Position numbers and translations under genes: made by a program. From positions 1-64,000 of the forward strand of contig JARGXX010000097.1 of assembly GCA_030374765.1 (NCBI GenBank): a stretch of 64,000 nt of DNA, in the 5' to 3' direction. The DNA is from Agarophyton chilense (taxonomy: Eukaryota > Rhodophyta > Florideophyceae > Gracilariales > Gracilariaceae). Within the stretch, counting starts at the first letter, position 1. Each line of letters opens with the position of its first letter. Below are positions 54,570-64,000 of the stretch, in pieces. The notes beneath the pieces were generated by a model, which saw only the letters and a program-made list of their open reading frames with translations, ran no database searches and was not told the DNA's origin.

Positions 54570-55499
54570 TAGATGTAAAAATCTCCCCAACTCTATAGGC
54601 AAGGAAGTTGAATAGAAACGCAGACTGAAAAAAAAACTTATAGAGAAAAGCGCCCAAAGTGTGGGGTGTTGTCAGCATCGCACAATTCGTCCTACACCGC
54701 ACGACTAGTTCTGCACCGCACGATTCGTTCTTGCTGCCGACAGCCATTCAGCTCGCTCGATAAATCATCTTCGGGCACTTGCTGTGAGCAGTGTCCTTCT
54801 GTCTACTCTAGATTCTTCCACGAACGGTCATAGCCTCCGGCTGCTGTAGTATATGACAGTACGTTTGTTATTAGTTTGTTTCCCTCTCCTATGATTACCG
54901 GCATCCTGCATGGTCATCCGGTAAAGCAAAACCCAGTTTGCTTCACCTTATACAAACGTCGTTCTTCACACTTGCCCCGAAGTCCCCCAGAGGACTGACA
55001 ATTTAGAAATTATGGCATGGACGATGATACCATCGACCAGTACAATTGTGACATGTTTGACTCTGCATTGAAAGGGTTTGGTAGCAAGTGCGCCACGATA
55101 TAAGCGGTTATGACACATTGACAAGAGCTAATGCCGGTGCAAGGAAAAGGTTACAATGGCATACTTTACTGAGTGCAAAACAGAGCACGAAAGAGCGAGG
55201 GGAAGAAAGAGAAAGGAGAGCGGTAGAAAAAGACGAAAAAAGGGTTTTGAAGACGGTGATCTTCCGGCTTGTGCCGACACTATTCCGCGTAGTAGATACA
55301 TCATGGCGCTGACATCTGGGGATCCAAGAACAATACCTACTAAACTACGTAATTGAAGGTACTCGATTGGATTGTAGGTCTTTACGTTGTCTATGTGTAC
55401 TTGTGTAGTCCATGTGATTTTCTTTGTTCAATTATTCTGTGCAACGCATCTGCACATACAAAGTGCGTGGTATATGCGGTGTGACGTGGTTTCTTCGCA
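54570..55499. other. intergenic with a short 19-bp-like triplication
   Basis: Three imperfect units of the CACCGCACGATTCGTTCT type at about 54676-54735. Otherwise short frames, including a basic 66-codon one at 55156-55356 (RARGRKRKESGRKRRKK) with an ATG but no recognised domain. Confidence 0.4.
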
Positions 55500-55504
55500 G
55501 TTAC

Positions 55505-55694
55505 TGTGAGGGCTAGAAATGTCGGGAAGGCGATGCTACCTCATTTAATTTTGGGCGGACCCCGAATGGGTCACTCTTAGTGCACCGTGCGCAGCGCCAA
55601 GACCCGCGCACCTCGGAATCGAACCGGGTGACGCAGCGGTCGGCAGTGGCGACGACGGTTTAACCCTAAACACGGGGCACATGTGGCCACGACA
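55505..55694 (-). repeat. E3 3' LTR (190 bp)
   Basis: Pairs with 61847-62036. Contains on the minus strand a perfect tRNA-type B box, GGTTCGATTCC. Confidence 0.92.
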
Positions 55695-57153
55695 TCCGGC
55701 CCAACCACCAATCGGCGCGCCCACGCCGCTGTCGTCGTCGCCGGCGGAGGCGGTTCGGGGTCTAGTATAAATACCCCGTGCGCCATCCATCTGCCAGGTC
55801 AAAATCTTCTCCGGGTGCACGGTTGGCCCTCTGTGCGCGTGAACTTCGGTTCCCGTTACCGGTTTAGCCCCTCCGGGGCGGTCCTTCGGGGCCGTCGGGG
55901 ATTGACCTCCCCGTAGGCACAGGTGCATCGGGTCCACTTTTCAGATGCACTTGTGCGTTGGGCTCGTCCTGCTGTAAAATTATGCCTTTTGCCACGTGTA
56001 GAACCTTGATAGTTGAAACTTCACTTAAAATCCAGAAATGCACAAATTGCCACCTGGCGCCGCGGGCCTCGCTGACAGTGCACATAACTGTCGGGGCTCC
56101 GCGCGCACAGCAGACCATCACTCTCATCATCCGCCAACGCATGCGCGCCGCGCTCAACCGCAACAGTCACAAACCCGGACCACGCACGCTATCATCACGC
56201 CACACTCTCGCCGAGCGGTTCGCATGTTTGCAACCCCGGCGCCCTCATCCGTTCGCGCGCGCACTCCGAGCGGTTCGCAACGCTTGCAACCCCGGTTCGC
56301 GCCTTGCAGCGCACGCGCCGTCGTCGCATCATCGTCAACCATCCCGTGCGCGCCGGCATTGCGTTCTCCTTGCCTGGCGCGTCGTCCATGCCATCAACGT
56401 TGGCCGAGAAGGCCTCGCATTCGCGCGCATGCAATCCTCGGCTGGATGGCCTCGCGTCGCATTCGCTTCCAAGTCGCGCGCTGTTGTTCCGTCGACAGTT
56501 GCGCGCGTGTCGCCTTCGCCGGACCACCTTCGTTAATGTCGGTGTGCCCCGCTCGGGCGATGCTACCCCCACGGTCGATGGAGCAACCGCGCGCTGCGCA
56601 AGACACCCCGCTCCTTCATCTCCAACGCGCTCGCTCGTGACGTTCATGTCTCACTCGACACGGGAGGGCGGCAACTCGGACGCACGAGGCGCCTCGGCGC
56701 ATCTCACCGGCCACGCATCTTGCTCGTCATGATGTCAACCGCGCGCTCCGTCCTGTCATCTCGCGTGCGTGCACTCATCGTTCATCTCCAACCAACATCA
56801 ACTTCGAGTTACATAAGGCTTCAGCCATCAGCCTCAGCCTCGAGTATCCAAGGGTGACAGCGACCAGCGGTTCAGATCCAAAGCAGGTGTCGTACTCTGC
56901 GTCTCTCCCGGACGTACCCCCGTCGCCACATGGCGACGAGCGCGGTGCGGACAAAGCAGACGTAGTCCACTATACCTCTCCCGGATCTGTAACCCGGTCG
57001 TTGTCTTCTTCATCTTGATCAAGACCAAGACGAAGCTCCCAAGCGACAAGCACAAGTCCAAGCTCACCACCACGGCGTCGCGTATCCCTGGCGGGGCTTC
57101 TGGGCCGACGACATCTCATACGTCGGCCCAATCCTGCGAGCAAAGCTTGCTCG
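55695..57153. other. E3 non-coding 3' region
   Basis: GC-rich stretch between integrase and 3' LTR. A plus-strand TATAAATA is at 55766-55773, antisense to the element's genes. A short direct repeat (GAGCGGTTCGCA...TTGCAACCCCGG) occurs at about 56215 and 56269. Long frames here are Arg/Ala/Pro/His-rich on all strands and look like composition artefacts. Confidence 0.55.
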
Positions 57154-60100
57154 TCACTGCAGCGGGGAGGCGTCACGTTCGCGATAGGCCTTCAGCCTGC
57201 ACACGTGCACACCATTCCTGGACCGCTTGTCCCTGGCATCCCGTAACCAGTAGTGGGGATGCTGGGTCTTCACAACCCAGAGCGGTCCCATCCACTTGGG
57301 TGTCATGGCGGACAAGGTCTCGTACCTCGGCTTCAACATCATCACGGCCTGGTCGACACTGAACTGCTGCACGACCGGACGGTCTCCCCTCTCAACAATC
57401 CGCGAGGCCCGTGGGCCCTGAAGAGCAAGCAGCTGCACGTCTCTCGTGCCTGCTGACAAGGTCGGCTCGCCACTCGCATCAAGGCCAAGAGCCCTAGTTG
57501 CCCTTGCTTCCGGCTGGCTCCTGCCGTCGACACCGAACATGAGAAGGAACGGAGACCTGTTGTCCTTCCCCGCCTTGCGCATGCGATAGGAGTTCAGCAC
57601 AACCGAAAGCTTCTCGTCCCAATGTCCACCCTGCACCACAAGCATCCGGCACAAGGCGTGCTTCACGGTCTGTACCATCCTCTCCGCGCGGCCATTGGCC
57701 TGAGGCATGTACGTCGCGATCGGCTTCCACTGCGACCCAGCCTTCCTCAGTCCCTTCTTCCATCCGGCTGACTTGAACGCCGGACCGTTGTCGGACACCA
57801 CGCACCTCGGTACCCCGAACACGTCGACGATCTCGCTTTCGAAGATGTGGAGCGCTGCCTCCGTCGTCTGTTCTCTGGTGGGCATTGCCACCGGCCATCC
57901 GGTCAAGTGTTCGACTGCGACGCAGAAGTACTTGTTCCCACAGCACGTGCGCGGCAGTGGGCCTGCGAAGTCGATGGACCATGTGTCAAACAACCCTGAA
58001 ACTGGTTGCTTCATCGTGCTGCGGTATACGCTCACCGGTCCAGCCACTTGACAAGCACAGGACGCGACGAAGTCACCCACATGTCGACTCATCCCCGGCC
58101 ACCAGAACCTCTGCTGGACGAAGTCCGTCGTTGAATTCTTCGCCCAGTGGCCGTGGTCGTCGTGCATGGCCTTGATGACATCGGTCCGCTCATCCAGCCT
58201 GGGAACAACCTTCAGCCCGTTCTTCGTTTGCTTCAAGAGGATGTCTTGCACGGCGACGTACGACTTGGCCTGCCTGCGGATACGGACTGGGACGGAGACT
58301 CCAATGAAGCTGATCAAGTACTGCCTCACAGCTTCAAGAGTCGGCTCGTATCCTCCCGTCGGTCCTTCTCCGAGAACTGCGCAGATCTCCGTCACGGCCT
58401 CCGTCTCGAAGAAGTCCTCGATCCTCGGCTCGGCTTCAACTTCAGCGTCATCGTCGTCATCATCCCCATATGCGTCGGCTCCATACTGCGGCCTCGAGAG
58501 GAAGTCAGCAACTGCGTTGGCGTTCCCAGCGACATGGCGAATCTCAAATTCATACTCCGCCATGAGGTTCAACCAGCGCGACAACCTGCCGTGAACGTCC
58601 TTCTTCGTGAAGGCGTTCCGAAGCGCTTGGTGATCGCTATGGACAACGAAGGGCCCGTTGAGCAAGAAGTGTCTGAACTTCTTCAACGCGAACACGACTG
58701 CCAAGGCTTCTCTCTCGAAGGTACTGTACCGACGCTCCGTGTCGCTCAGCACTCGGCTGGCGTAGTGGATTGGATGCAGCTTGCCCTCTCCGTCCTTCTG
58801 CGACAGCACTGCACCAAGAGCATGAAGCGAAGCATCAGTGTGAACCTCGAAGACCTTCTCAAGGTCTGGGAAGCACAAAACCGGGGGAGAGGTCATCACC
58901 TCCTTCAGCTTCTGAAACGACATCTCTGCGTCGTCGTTCCACTTGAAGGTCACATTGGTCGCGGTCAACTCGTGCAGGGGGGCTGCGATCTTCGAGAAGT
59001 TCTTGATGAAGCGACGGTAGAAGGAGGCAAGGCCAAGGAAGGACCTCAGCGCTTTGCGACTCTTTGGCGCCTGGGCTTCGACAATCTGCTTCACCTTCTC
59101 TGGATCAGTGTGGACACCGTCTTCGTTGACGATGTGGCCGAGCACCTCCACGTTAGGCACAGCGAAGTAGCACTTGCTTAACTTCAGTTTCAAGTTGTTC
59201 TGGCGGAGCCTTTCGCATACCTCCGCCAAGTGGAGCATATGTGCGCGCATCGTCTTCGACTTGATGACTACGTCGTCAACGTAGACCCACACGAAGGGCA
59301 TGTCTTCGAACAGTTCGTTCGCCATCCTTTGGAACGTGGCCGGGGCATTCATCAGCCCAAATGGCATCACGACGAACTCGAACGAACCGTACTTGCACCT
59401 GAAGGCTGTCTTCTCTCGCATCTCTTCGGCCAACATCAACTGCCAGTACCAGGAGAACATGTCAAGCTTGCTGAAAACCTTACACCCGCCCATGTCTTCC
59501 AACAATTCCTCTATGTTTGGGACAGGGTAGCGGTCGGCTTTCATGACCTTGTTCAACGTGCGGAAGTTGATGCAGAAGCGTGGCTCGCCGTCTCTCTTGG
59601 TCGCGATGACCACCGGCGAAGCCCACGGGGACTTCGAATGTTGGATAATCCCCGCCTTCAGCATCCTGTCAATTTCATTCTTGACGATGTCGTTGTGTTT
59701 GGCTGGCAGCCTCCTCGTCGGACAATAGATCGGCTTGTCAGTCGAGAGCTCGAACGAGTGGCGATACGGAACCTTCGACTGCGTCAGCTCCTCCAGACTC
59801 CAGGCGACAATAGATCCTCCATTGAACAAAGCGCTCCAGACAGCGGTCTGATCCTGCTCGTCAAGATGGGATACGGCATTCTGCACAGCCTCTTCCTCGG
59901 TCTCAGCAAGCTGGCGGGTCTCGCCTCTCTCTTCATTGAGACACAGCACCAGACCGTCAGGTTCAGTGGCTGACGAATCACTGTCATCGTCACCTTCCGC
60001 CCAGTCTATGTCGTCGTCAGAAGTGAACTCGTTGCTCAGGGAACCCGGCTCTTCGACGCCTTCACTCTCCATGGGCAGCTTCACTTCGTTCCCGCCATGG

Positions 60101-61788
60101 GTCAACGTCAAGGTGTCATGCTCGAAGTCCAGCTTCGTCCTCATCCGCCTCATCGATGGACGACCGATGATCATGTCGAAGGGCGACTTCTCAACGACGA
60201 GAAAGTCCAGCCGGGTCGAAACAACTCCGAACTTGATCGGGACTTCCTTCAGTTCACCGACGACGTTGGCCTCTTTCCCATCTGCGAGCGTGACGCGGCG
60301 CCTGGTTTCTTTCACCGGAAGGTTCAGCCTTTCTTTCAGGCGATCAGACATGACGTTCGGCACGGCGCTAGAGTTAAACAACACGCGGACACCAGATCCA
60401 TAGACGCGGGCTTCGACTTGCTTCAGTCGCTTATCGTCCTCAACTTCCTCCAAGTCAGAGTGGTACGGCTCATAAGCTTCATCAGCAGCTGCGACGACTC
60501 CCTTGACCATCTGGCGACCAAAGATCTTCTTGGCTTTTGCTCCCGCCTCACGGATATCACCGCGAAGGAGTTGTCCAATTGAGATCCCTGCGTTGGCCTG
60601 AGCGATCTTCGACACCACGTCGTACTCTTCCACGCGAGCGGTAAGAGTCTTTAGTACGGAGGCCTTCCCAGCCTTCCTGCGGGGTGCAGCCTTCTTCTTC
60701 TCCTTCCTTTTGGTCTGGTCGTCCCTGGGCAGCGTGAGATTCCTTATGCTCATGCGCTCCTGTCCTTGTCCATCCCTCAGATCAACTTGCTTCGGAAGGG
60801 GCTCACCATCACGTCCGCGACGGATAGCGGCCACACGCCCCTCTTCTTCGGCCACTTCAACATCTGACTCAAACTCGGACTTCTCGACGATCACTTGGAC
60901 GTTTTGCGAAGGCTCAGCAGGGTTTCGACCCGCTCCGTTTCCGGGGGGTGCTCCGCGCTGCGTCGCCCAGCAGTCTGCCTCTTCGTGACCGTGTCTCCCG
61001 CAGTGAGTGCACATCAATGCGTCCCTGACCTTCTTGTAACAATCATGTTCATCATGACCGTCCTTGCCGCAGTATCTACACTACTTCTTATGATGATAAG
61101 GTACACCGCCAGTGCTCCCTCTCTTCATCATCAACGCCATCTCCGACATCTGCCGAGTGATGGCATCCAACTTGTGATCCGTTTCAGCTTTCTGAAGACG
61201 GAACACCTCTCCTCGCAACACCCGGTCAACTCCGAAGCGCACATCCTGCTTTGGATGAACCCTTGAAGAAGCACCATCGTCGAAGTCGAAGCGCTTCATC
61301 GACGCTGCGTACTCAGACAACACGAACTTCAACTGATCGAAGTCCTTCGGGTTGTGCATAACCACGAACTGCTTGACGTTGACCTCGCGCACAGCAGCGC
61401 GCGTCAAGAACACGAACTTCTGCTCCGTCGTGAACCCGGCGTCGTCGTACGCCAGCTCGGTCTTCTCGATGAAGCTCGTCATGTCTTCACCCTTACCAAT
61501 GGCCATGTTGATCGCACGCTCCACGACAACCTGTGGCTCTAGCTTCCGACGAAACTCCTCACGAAGGGCCTTGGCGACAGTCTCGTAGTCGCCGGCCGCT
61601 TTCGTGAGCGTCCCTCCAGCCGTGAATTTGCGGTAGTAGAATGAGAAGGCTCGCCCGCGCATGTAGCTGATTAGCGCCCGGGCCTTGGCCTCTTCCTCAA
61701 GATTCTTCTCCGCGACGTTCTCGAAGTAGAACAGGAAGTGGTTGACGTCACTCCCAATCGCACCATCGAACACCATCTTCTCTGACAT
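57154..61788 (-). pseudogene. E3 gag-pol coding region
   Basis: Reading leftwards from MSEKMVFDGAIGSDVNHFLF: a gag region (FLFYFENVAEKNLEEEAKAR, strongly like E2), CCHC knuckle sequence (CTHCGRHGHEEADC), a retropepsin-type region (VLFNSSAVPNVMSD), RT (FCINFRTLNKV, VYVDDVVIKS), RNase H (HTDASLHALGAVLS, HSDHQALRNAF) and integrase (TWSIDFAGPL, CVVSDNGPAFKS, NGRAERMVQTVK). It ends NGVHVCRLKAY, like the end of E2. The sequence is more GC-rich than E2 despite the protein similarity. Nearly whole; see the element entry. Confidence 0.88.
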
Positions 61789-61826
61789 CGTAGCACCTAG
61801 AACAACAACAACACGAAGAGAGTCGA

Positions 61827-61844
61827 ACCTTGGATGCGGTACCA
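61827..61844 (-). promoter_or_regulatory. E3 primer-binding site
   Basis: Two bases inside the 5' LTR the minus strand reads TGGTACCGCATCCAAGGT. The first six bases equal those of the E2 site, but the rest differs. The tRNA was not identified. Confidence 0.65.
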
Positions 61845-61846
61845 GA

Positions 61847-62036
61847 TGTGAGGGCTAGAAATGTCGGGAAGGCGATGCTACCTCATTTACTTTTGGGCGG
61901 ACCCCGAATGGGTCACTCTTAGTGCACCGTGCGCAGCGCCAAGACCCGCGCACCTCGGAATCGAACCGGGTGACGCAGCGGTCGGCAGTGGCGACGACGG
62001 TGTAACCCTAAACACGTGGCACATGTGGCCACGACA
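61847..62036 (-). repeat. E3 5' LTR (190 bp)
   Basis: Pairs with 55505-55694 at an offset of 6,342 bp, followed by the right target duplication GTTAC. Confidence 0.92.
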
Positions 62037-62041
62037 GTTAC

Positions 62042-63456
62042 TAGGGAACTGTAGCAGACCCCTATTGCTGTACGTAAATAATTCCAATAAAAAAACTAAA
62101 TTGCCAAAATTGTCAAATAGTTCTTAACTTCTACGTCTAATTCTATTCCGGACACGTGCTTGTCTAACCTCCTCCAACACAGGACAGGTAACAGACCTGT
62201 CAATGCAACTGCAGTTTTGAAATTGCATCCACTTCAACAAATCAACCTGTTGATTTTTGTTCTGAAGAAGGTACGGTACACCAGAGCGAACATCAATGAT
62301 TTTTCTAGATTTGTTTACGGGTTGGTCCATCCGCTCCCCACGCACGCCGCACGTTTTCATTTTGCTTTTCAGTCGATGGAGAGACATTTTGACAAATTCT
62401 GAAGTTAATAATTCGCTTACATCTCTCATACTTGCTGCAGCTGGTCGCTTAAAGCTTTCTATATTGTGGATTGGCCATCAACGAACCTTTTTACACCTCG
62501 TTTTTTCTACCAGTCGCGAAAAGATGGGCTTGTCATTTCAGCCTCGCTCAAGTTCATGCACAGCAATGATGGGGATTTTGCGAGCCCGTCTTGCCCTCGA
62601 AGGCACTGGCAGATGACTGGATGAACACTAATAGATGGTTCGCGTTGATCCACCGTGGAGCATGGCGGCCAGACCAGCAGCTACAACCCACGCATCTCTC
62701 GCAATGAGCGCAGTACGATGAATTTGCGTACCAAGTAGACCTTGGTAGCGATGATTCAAAAAGAACCATTCCCACTTACCACAAGCAAATCGTAGGGGTT
62801 CCACATGGGCAAACAATACGGAGGTTTGGGCAGAACCACGTCATCGCAGAGTTTCTCGGTTTCATTCTGTGTGTCCCTGCGCAAGCGCGATGCGAGCAAA
62901 ACTGTGACTGACTAGCAGTTCGTTGGTCGCTCCCGCGTGGAGAGGGAACTGTCAGACCAAGCACAACGCTGGGCCTAACTTTCGCGCGTCCACGTTTGCT
63001 TGAACTTGGGGGAGAGAACGGTAAAGCTCTCAGCACAACACACGTTCGCCCCCTGTGCAGCCCTTGTTTTGCCACAAATCACTTTACAATGGCGATTTTC
63101 AGAAATGTTTAAGTTTGATTAAAAAGGTCGCATTGCACAACAAAGGGCTGGCCCCTGAAAAACACAAAGGTATGGTAACTTTGTAACTTCCTAAGAAACT
63201 GTTTATCTATTTTCTCTGGCCTGCTTTGATTGTATCGCGATTTTTATCTCTCTGAGATCAATCTCTGTGAGTTATTTCGTTGTTGCCCCACTTTTTTTGA
63301 AGTCTCAAAGGGTGGTTCTGTCTCCGACTGTATGTTCCCGATTCAGGCAGCAGGTCAGACACATAATACTGTTGACATCACACTCTGGAACCTCATTCTG
63401 ATTGCCTCTATCTCACATCCCGATCTAACAAGAACTGTTGGACTGTCAGGAAACAG
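62042..63456. other. intergenic, nothing recognised
   Basis: Right flank of E3 and upstream region of the last gene. A 101-codon minus-strand ATG frame (62429-62124), ending VLEEVRQARVRNRIRRRS, resembles no family I recognise; short frames elsewhere look incidental. Confidence 0.4.
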
Positions 63457-63464
63457 TATAAAAA
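63457..63464 (+). promoter_or_regulatory. TATA box of the secreted-protein gene
   Basis: TATAAAAA in AACAGTATAAAAACTAGACC, about 95 bp before the ATG at 63555, matching the spacing at the FAD gene. Confidence 0.6.
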
Positions 63465-63554
63465 CTAGACCATGATCAGAGCCCTAGCTTTGTCCATTTC
63501 TAGCAGCGAAAAGACAACCCACCTTGGTCGTGTAATAGCCCATCGCCCTCAATA

Positions 63555-64000
63555 ATGAAGCTCTTTTTTCTACTATTCTCTTCTATTGTTCTCTTCTACA
63601 TACCAGCAGACAAAATAACTCAACTACTTCAAATCAATAAGTTAAAGACGGCTGCCCGTCCTTTTTCGCACACCACACCCCTCCCTAGTCCTTCGTGTTC
63701 CCCGATCGCCGTAGCGCAAATTCCTGAACATTCTACCCCCATCGAAACAACAGCTTCTGGAGGAAAAAACAGGGGCGTTCGCGACAGGTTTCGAAGACCT
63801 TTCCATGGTGGCGATCCTGGCACATCAGCATCCGTTCCAGCCAAAAAGGCTCAATCACAATCTGCACCGTCAAATGAACCTAATATTCTTTCCAGCTGCC
63901 CTGGAGTGTGTCTGGCCTTTGATGAAGCTCGACAAATGTGCGCACTGTACCAAGAAAAGTGTGAGGTTCAACAGTGCTCCGAATCACACAATACATGGTT
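63555..64000 (+). CDS. predicted secreted Cys-containing protein (3' end beyond window)
   Basis: Frame from ATG 63555 open to the last base (148 complete codons). It starts with a signal-peptide-like segment, MKLFFLLFSSIVLFYIPADK: a basic residue, then a run of Phe/Leu/Ile/Val. A Ser/Thr/Pro-rich, probably disordered and possibly glycosylated stretch follows (residues about 35-120). The last part has six closely spaced Cys (CPGVC, MCALYQEKCEVQQC), suggesting the start of a disulfide-bonded domain that continues past the window. No family was recognised; Kazal-like or other small Cys domains are possible, but too little is visible. TATA box and ATG spacing support a real gene. Confidence 0.65.
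   Translation, partial: MKLFFLLFSSIVLFYIPADKITQLLQINKLKTAARPFSHTTPLPSPSCSPIAVAQIPEHSTPIETTASGGKNRGVRDRFRRPFHGGDPGTSASVPAKKAQSQSAPSNEPNILSSCPGVCLAFDEARQMCALYQEKCEVQQCSESHNTW

Larger units (their letters stand above)
55505..62036 (-). mobile_element. Ty3/gypsy LTR retrotransposon (E3)
   Basis: 6,532-bp element flanked by the duplication GTTAC (55500-55504 and 62037-62041), with short 190-bp LTRs starting TGTGAGGG and ending CACGACA. Genes read leftwards: gag, zinc knuckles, protease, RT, RNase H, integrase. About three LTR differences in 190 bp, so it is younger than E1 and older than E2. It looks nearly whole, with about one break. About 1.45 kb without convincing genes separates the integrase end from the 3' LTR. 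Confidence 0.93.

Noticed and set aside
55156-55356. 66-codon ATG frame with a basic cluster
   Set aside because: Too short and low in complexity, with no neighbour or motif to support it.
56038-56640. 200-codon plus-strand frame in the E3 3' region, with overlapping long frames on both strands
   Set aside because: Arg/Ala/Pro/His-rich low complexity in every frame of a GC-rich stretch; no sign of selection visible.
1-64000. Naming the species (for example a particular red alga)
   Set aside because: Repeat type, compact genes and element content suggest an alga, protist or fungus but none is diagnostic without a search.

Overview
The window is the left end of a eukaryotic chromosome. It opens with C-strand telomere repeats (units of CCCCTAAA and CCCCTAAAA, i.e. 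TTTAGGGG/TTTTAGGGG on the G strand) in the orientation expected at a left terminus. The probable host genes are long open frames with at most one short GT-AG intron. Spaces between genes are long, and much of the window is retroelements. This fits a compact-gene, intron-poor alga, protist or fungus; a red alga is a guess. No rRNA, tRNA or CRISPR was seen.

Layout. 1-8128 is the telomere zone: a terminal repeat array, two head-to-tail copies of a Penelope-like element (PLE) without a visible endonuclease domain (3,232-bp period, no differences noticed), then about 1.5 kb of interstitial telomere repeat. The PLE copies have 5' ends toward the chromosome end and 3' ends toward the interior, as expected if reverse transcription was primed on an exposed G-rich 3' end. 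8251-9845 is a tandem pair of a 798-bp subtelomeric repeat. 10931-22581 holds three large genes: an unknown 589-aa protein on the minus strand, a divergent Ulp1/C48-like cysteine protease, and a telomere-linked-helicase-like protein (two C2H2-like fingers, a tyrosine-recombinase-like domain, a RecQ helicase, a Cys-rich tail).

23009-35516 is a mosaic of subtelomeric repeats, including a remnant resembling the PLE 3' end and a third copy of the 798-bp repeat. That third copy was split by a 10.8-kb Ty3/gypsy chromovirus (24223-34997, minus strand, broken, LTRs about 6% different) carrying an extra antisense reading frame. 36146-43048 is a second, apparently whole and very young Ty3/gypsy element (1,145-bp LTRs) whose gag-pol start codon lies inside its 5' LTR.

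45869-48421 is an intronless FAD/NAD(P)-binding protein gene. 49785-52804 is a decayed gene of unknown family. 54061-54569 is a relic of a PIF/Harbinger-like transposase. 55505-62036 is a third Ty3/gypsy element (190-bp LTRs, minus strand), a relative of the second. The window ends inside a predicted secreted Cys-containing protein (63555 to beyond 64000).

How it fits together: a chromosome end maintained by telomere repeats and also extended by a telomere-attaching retroelement, next to a TLH-like subtelomeric gene, with inward sequence built up by successive retroelement insertions. The chromovirus looks oldest, the 190-bp-LTR element intermediate, and the 1,145-bp-LTR element and PLE pair most recent. 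All family calls come from motifs read by eye; no database search was possible.
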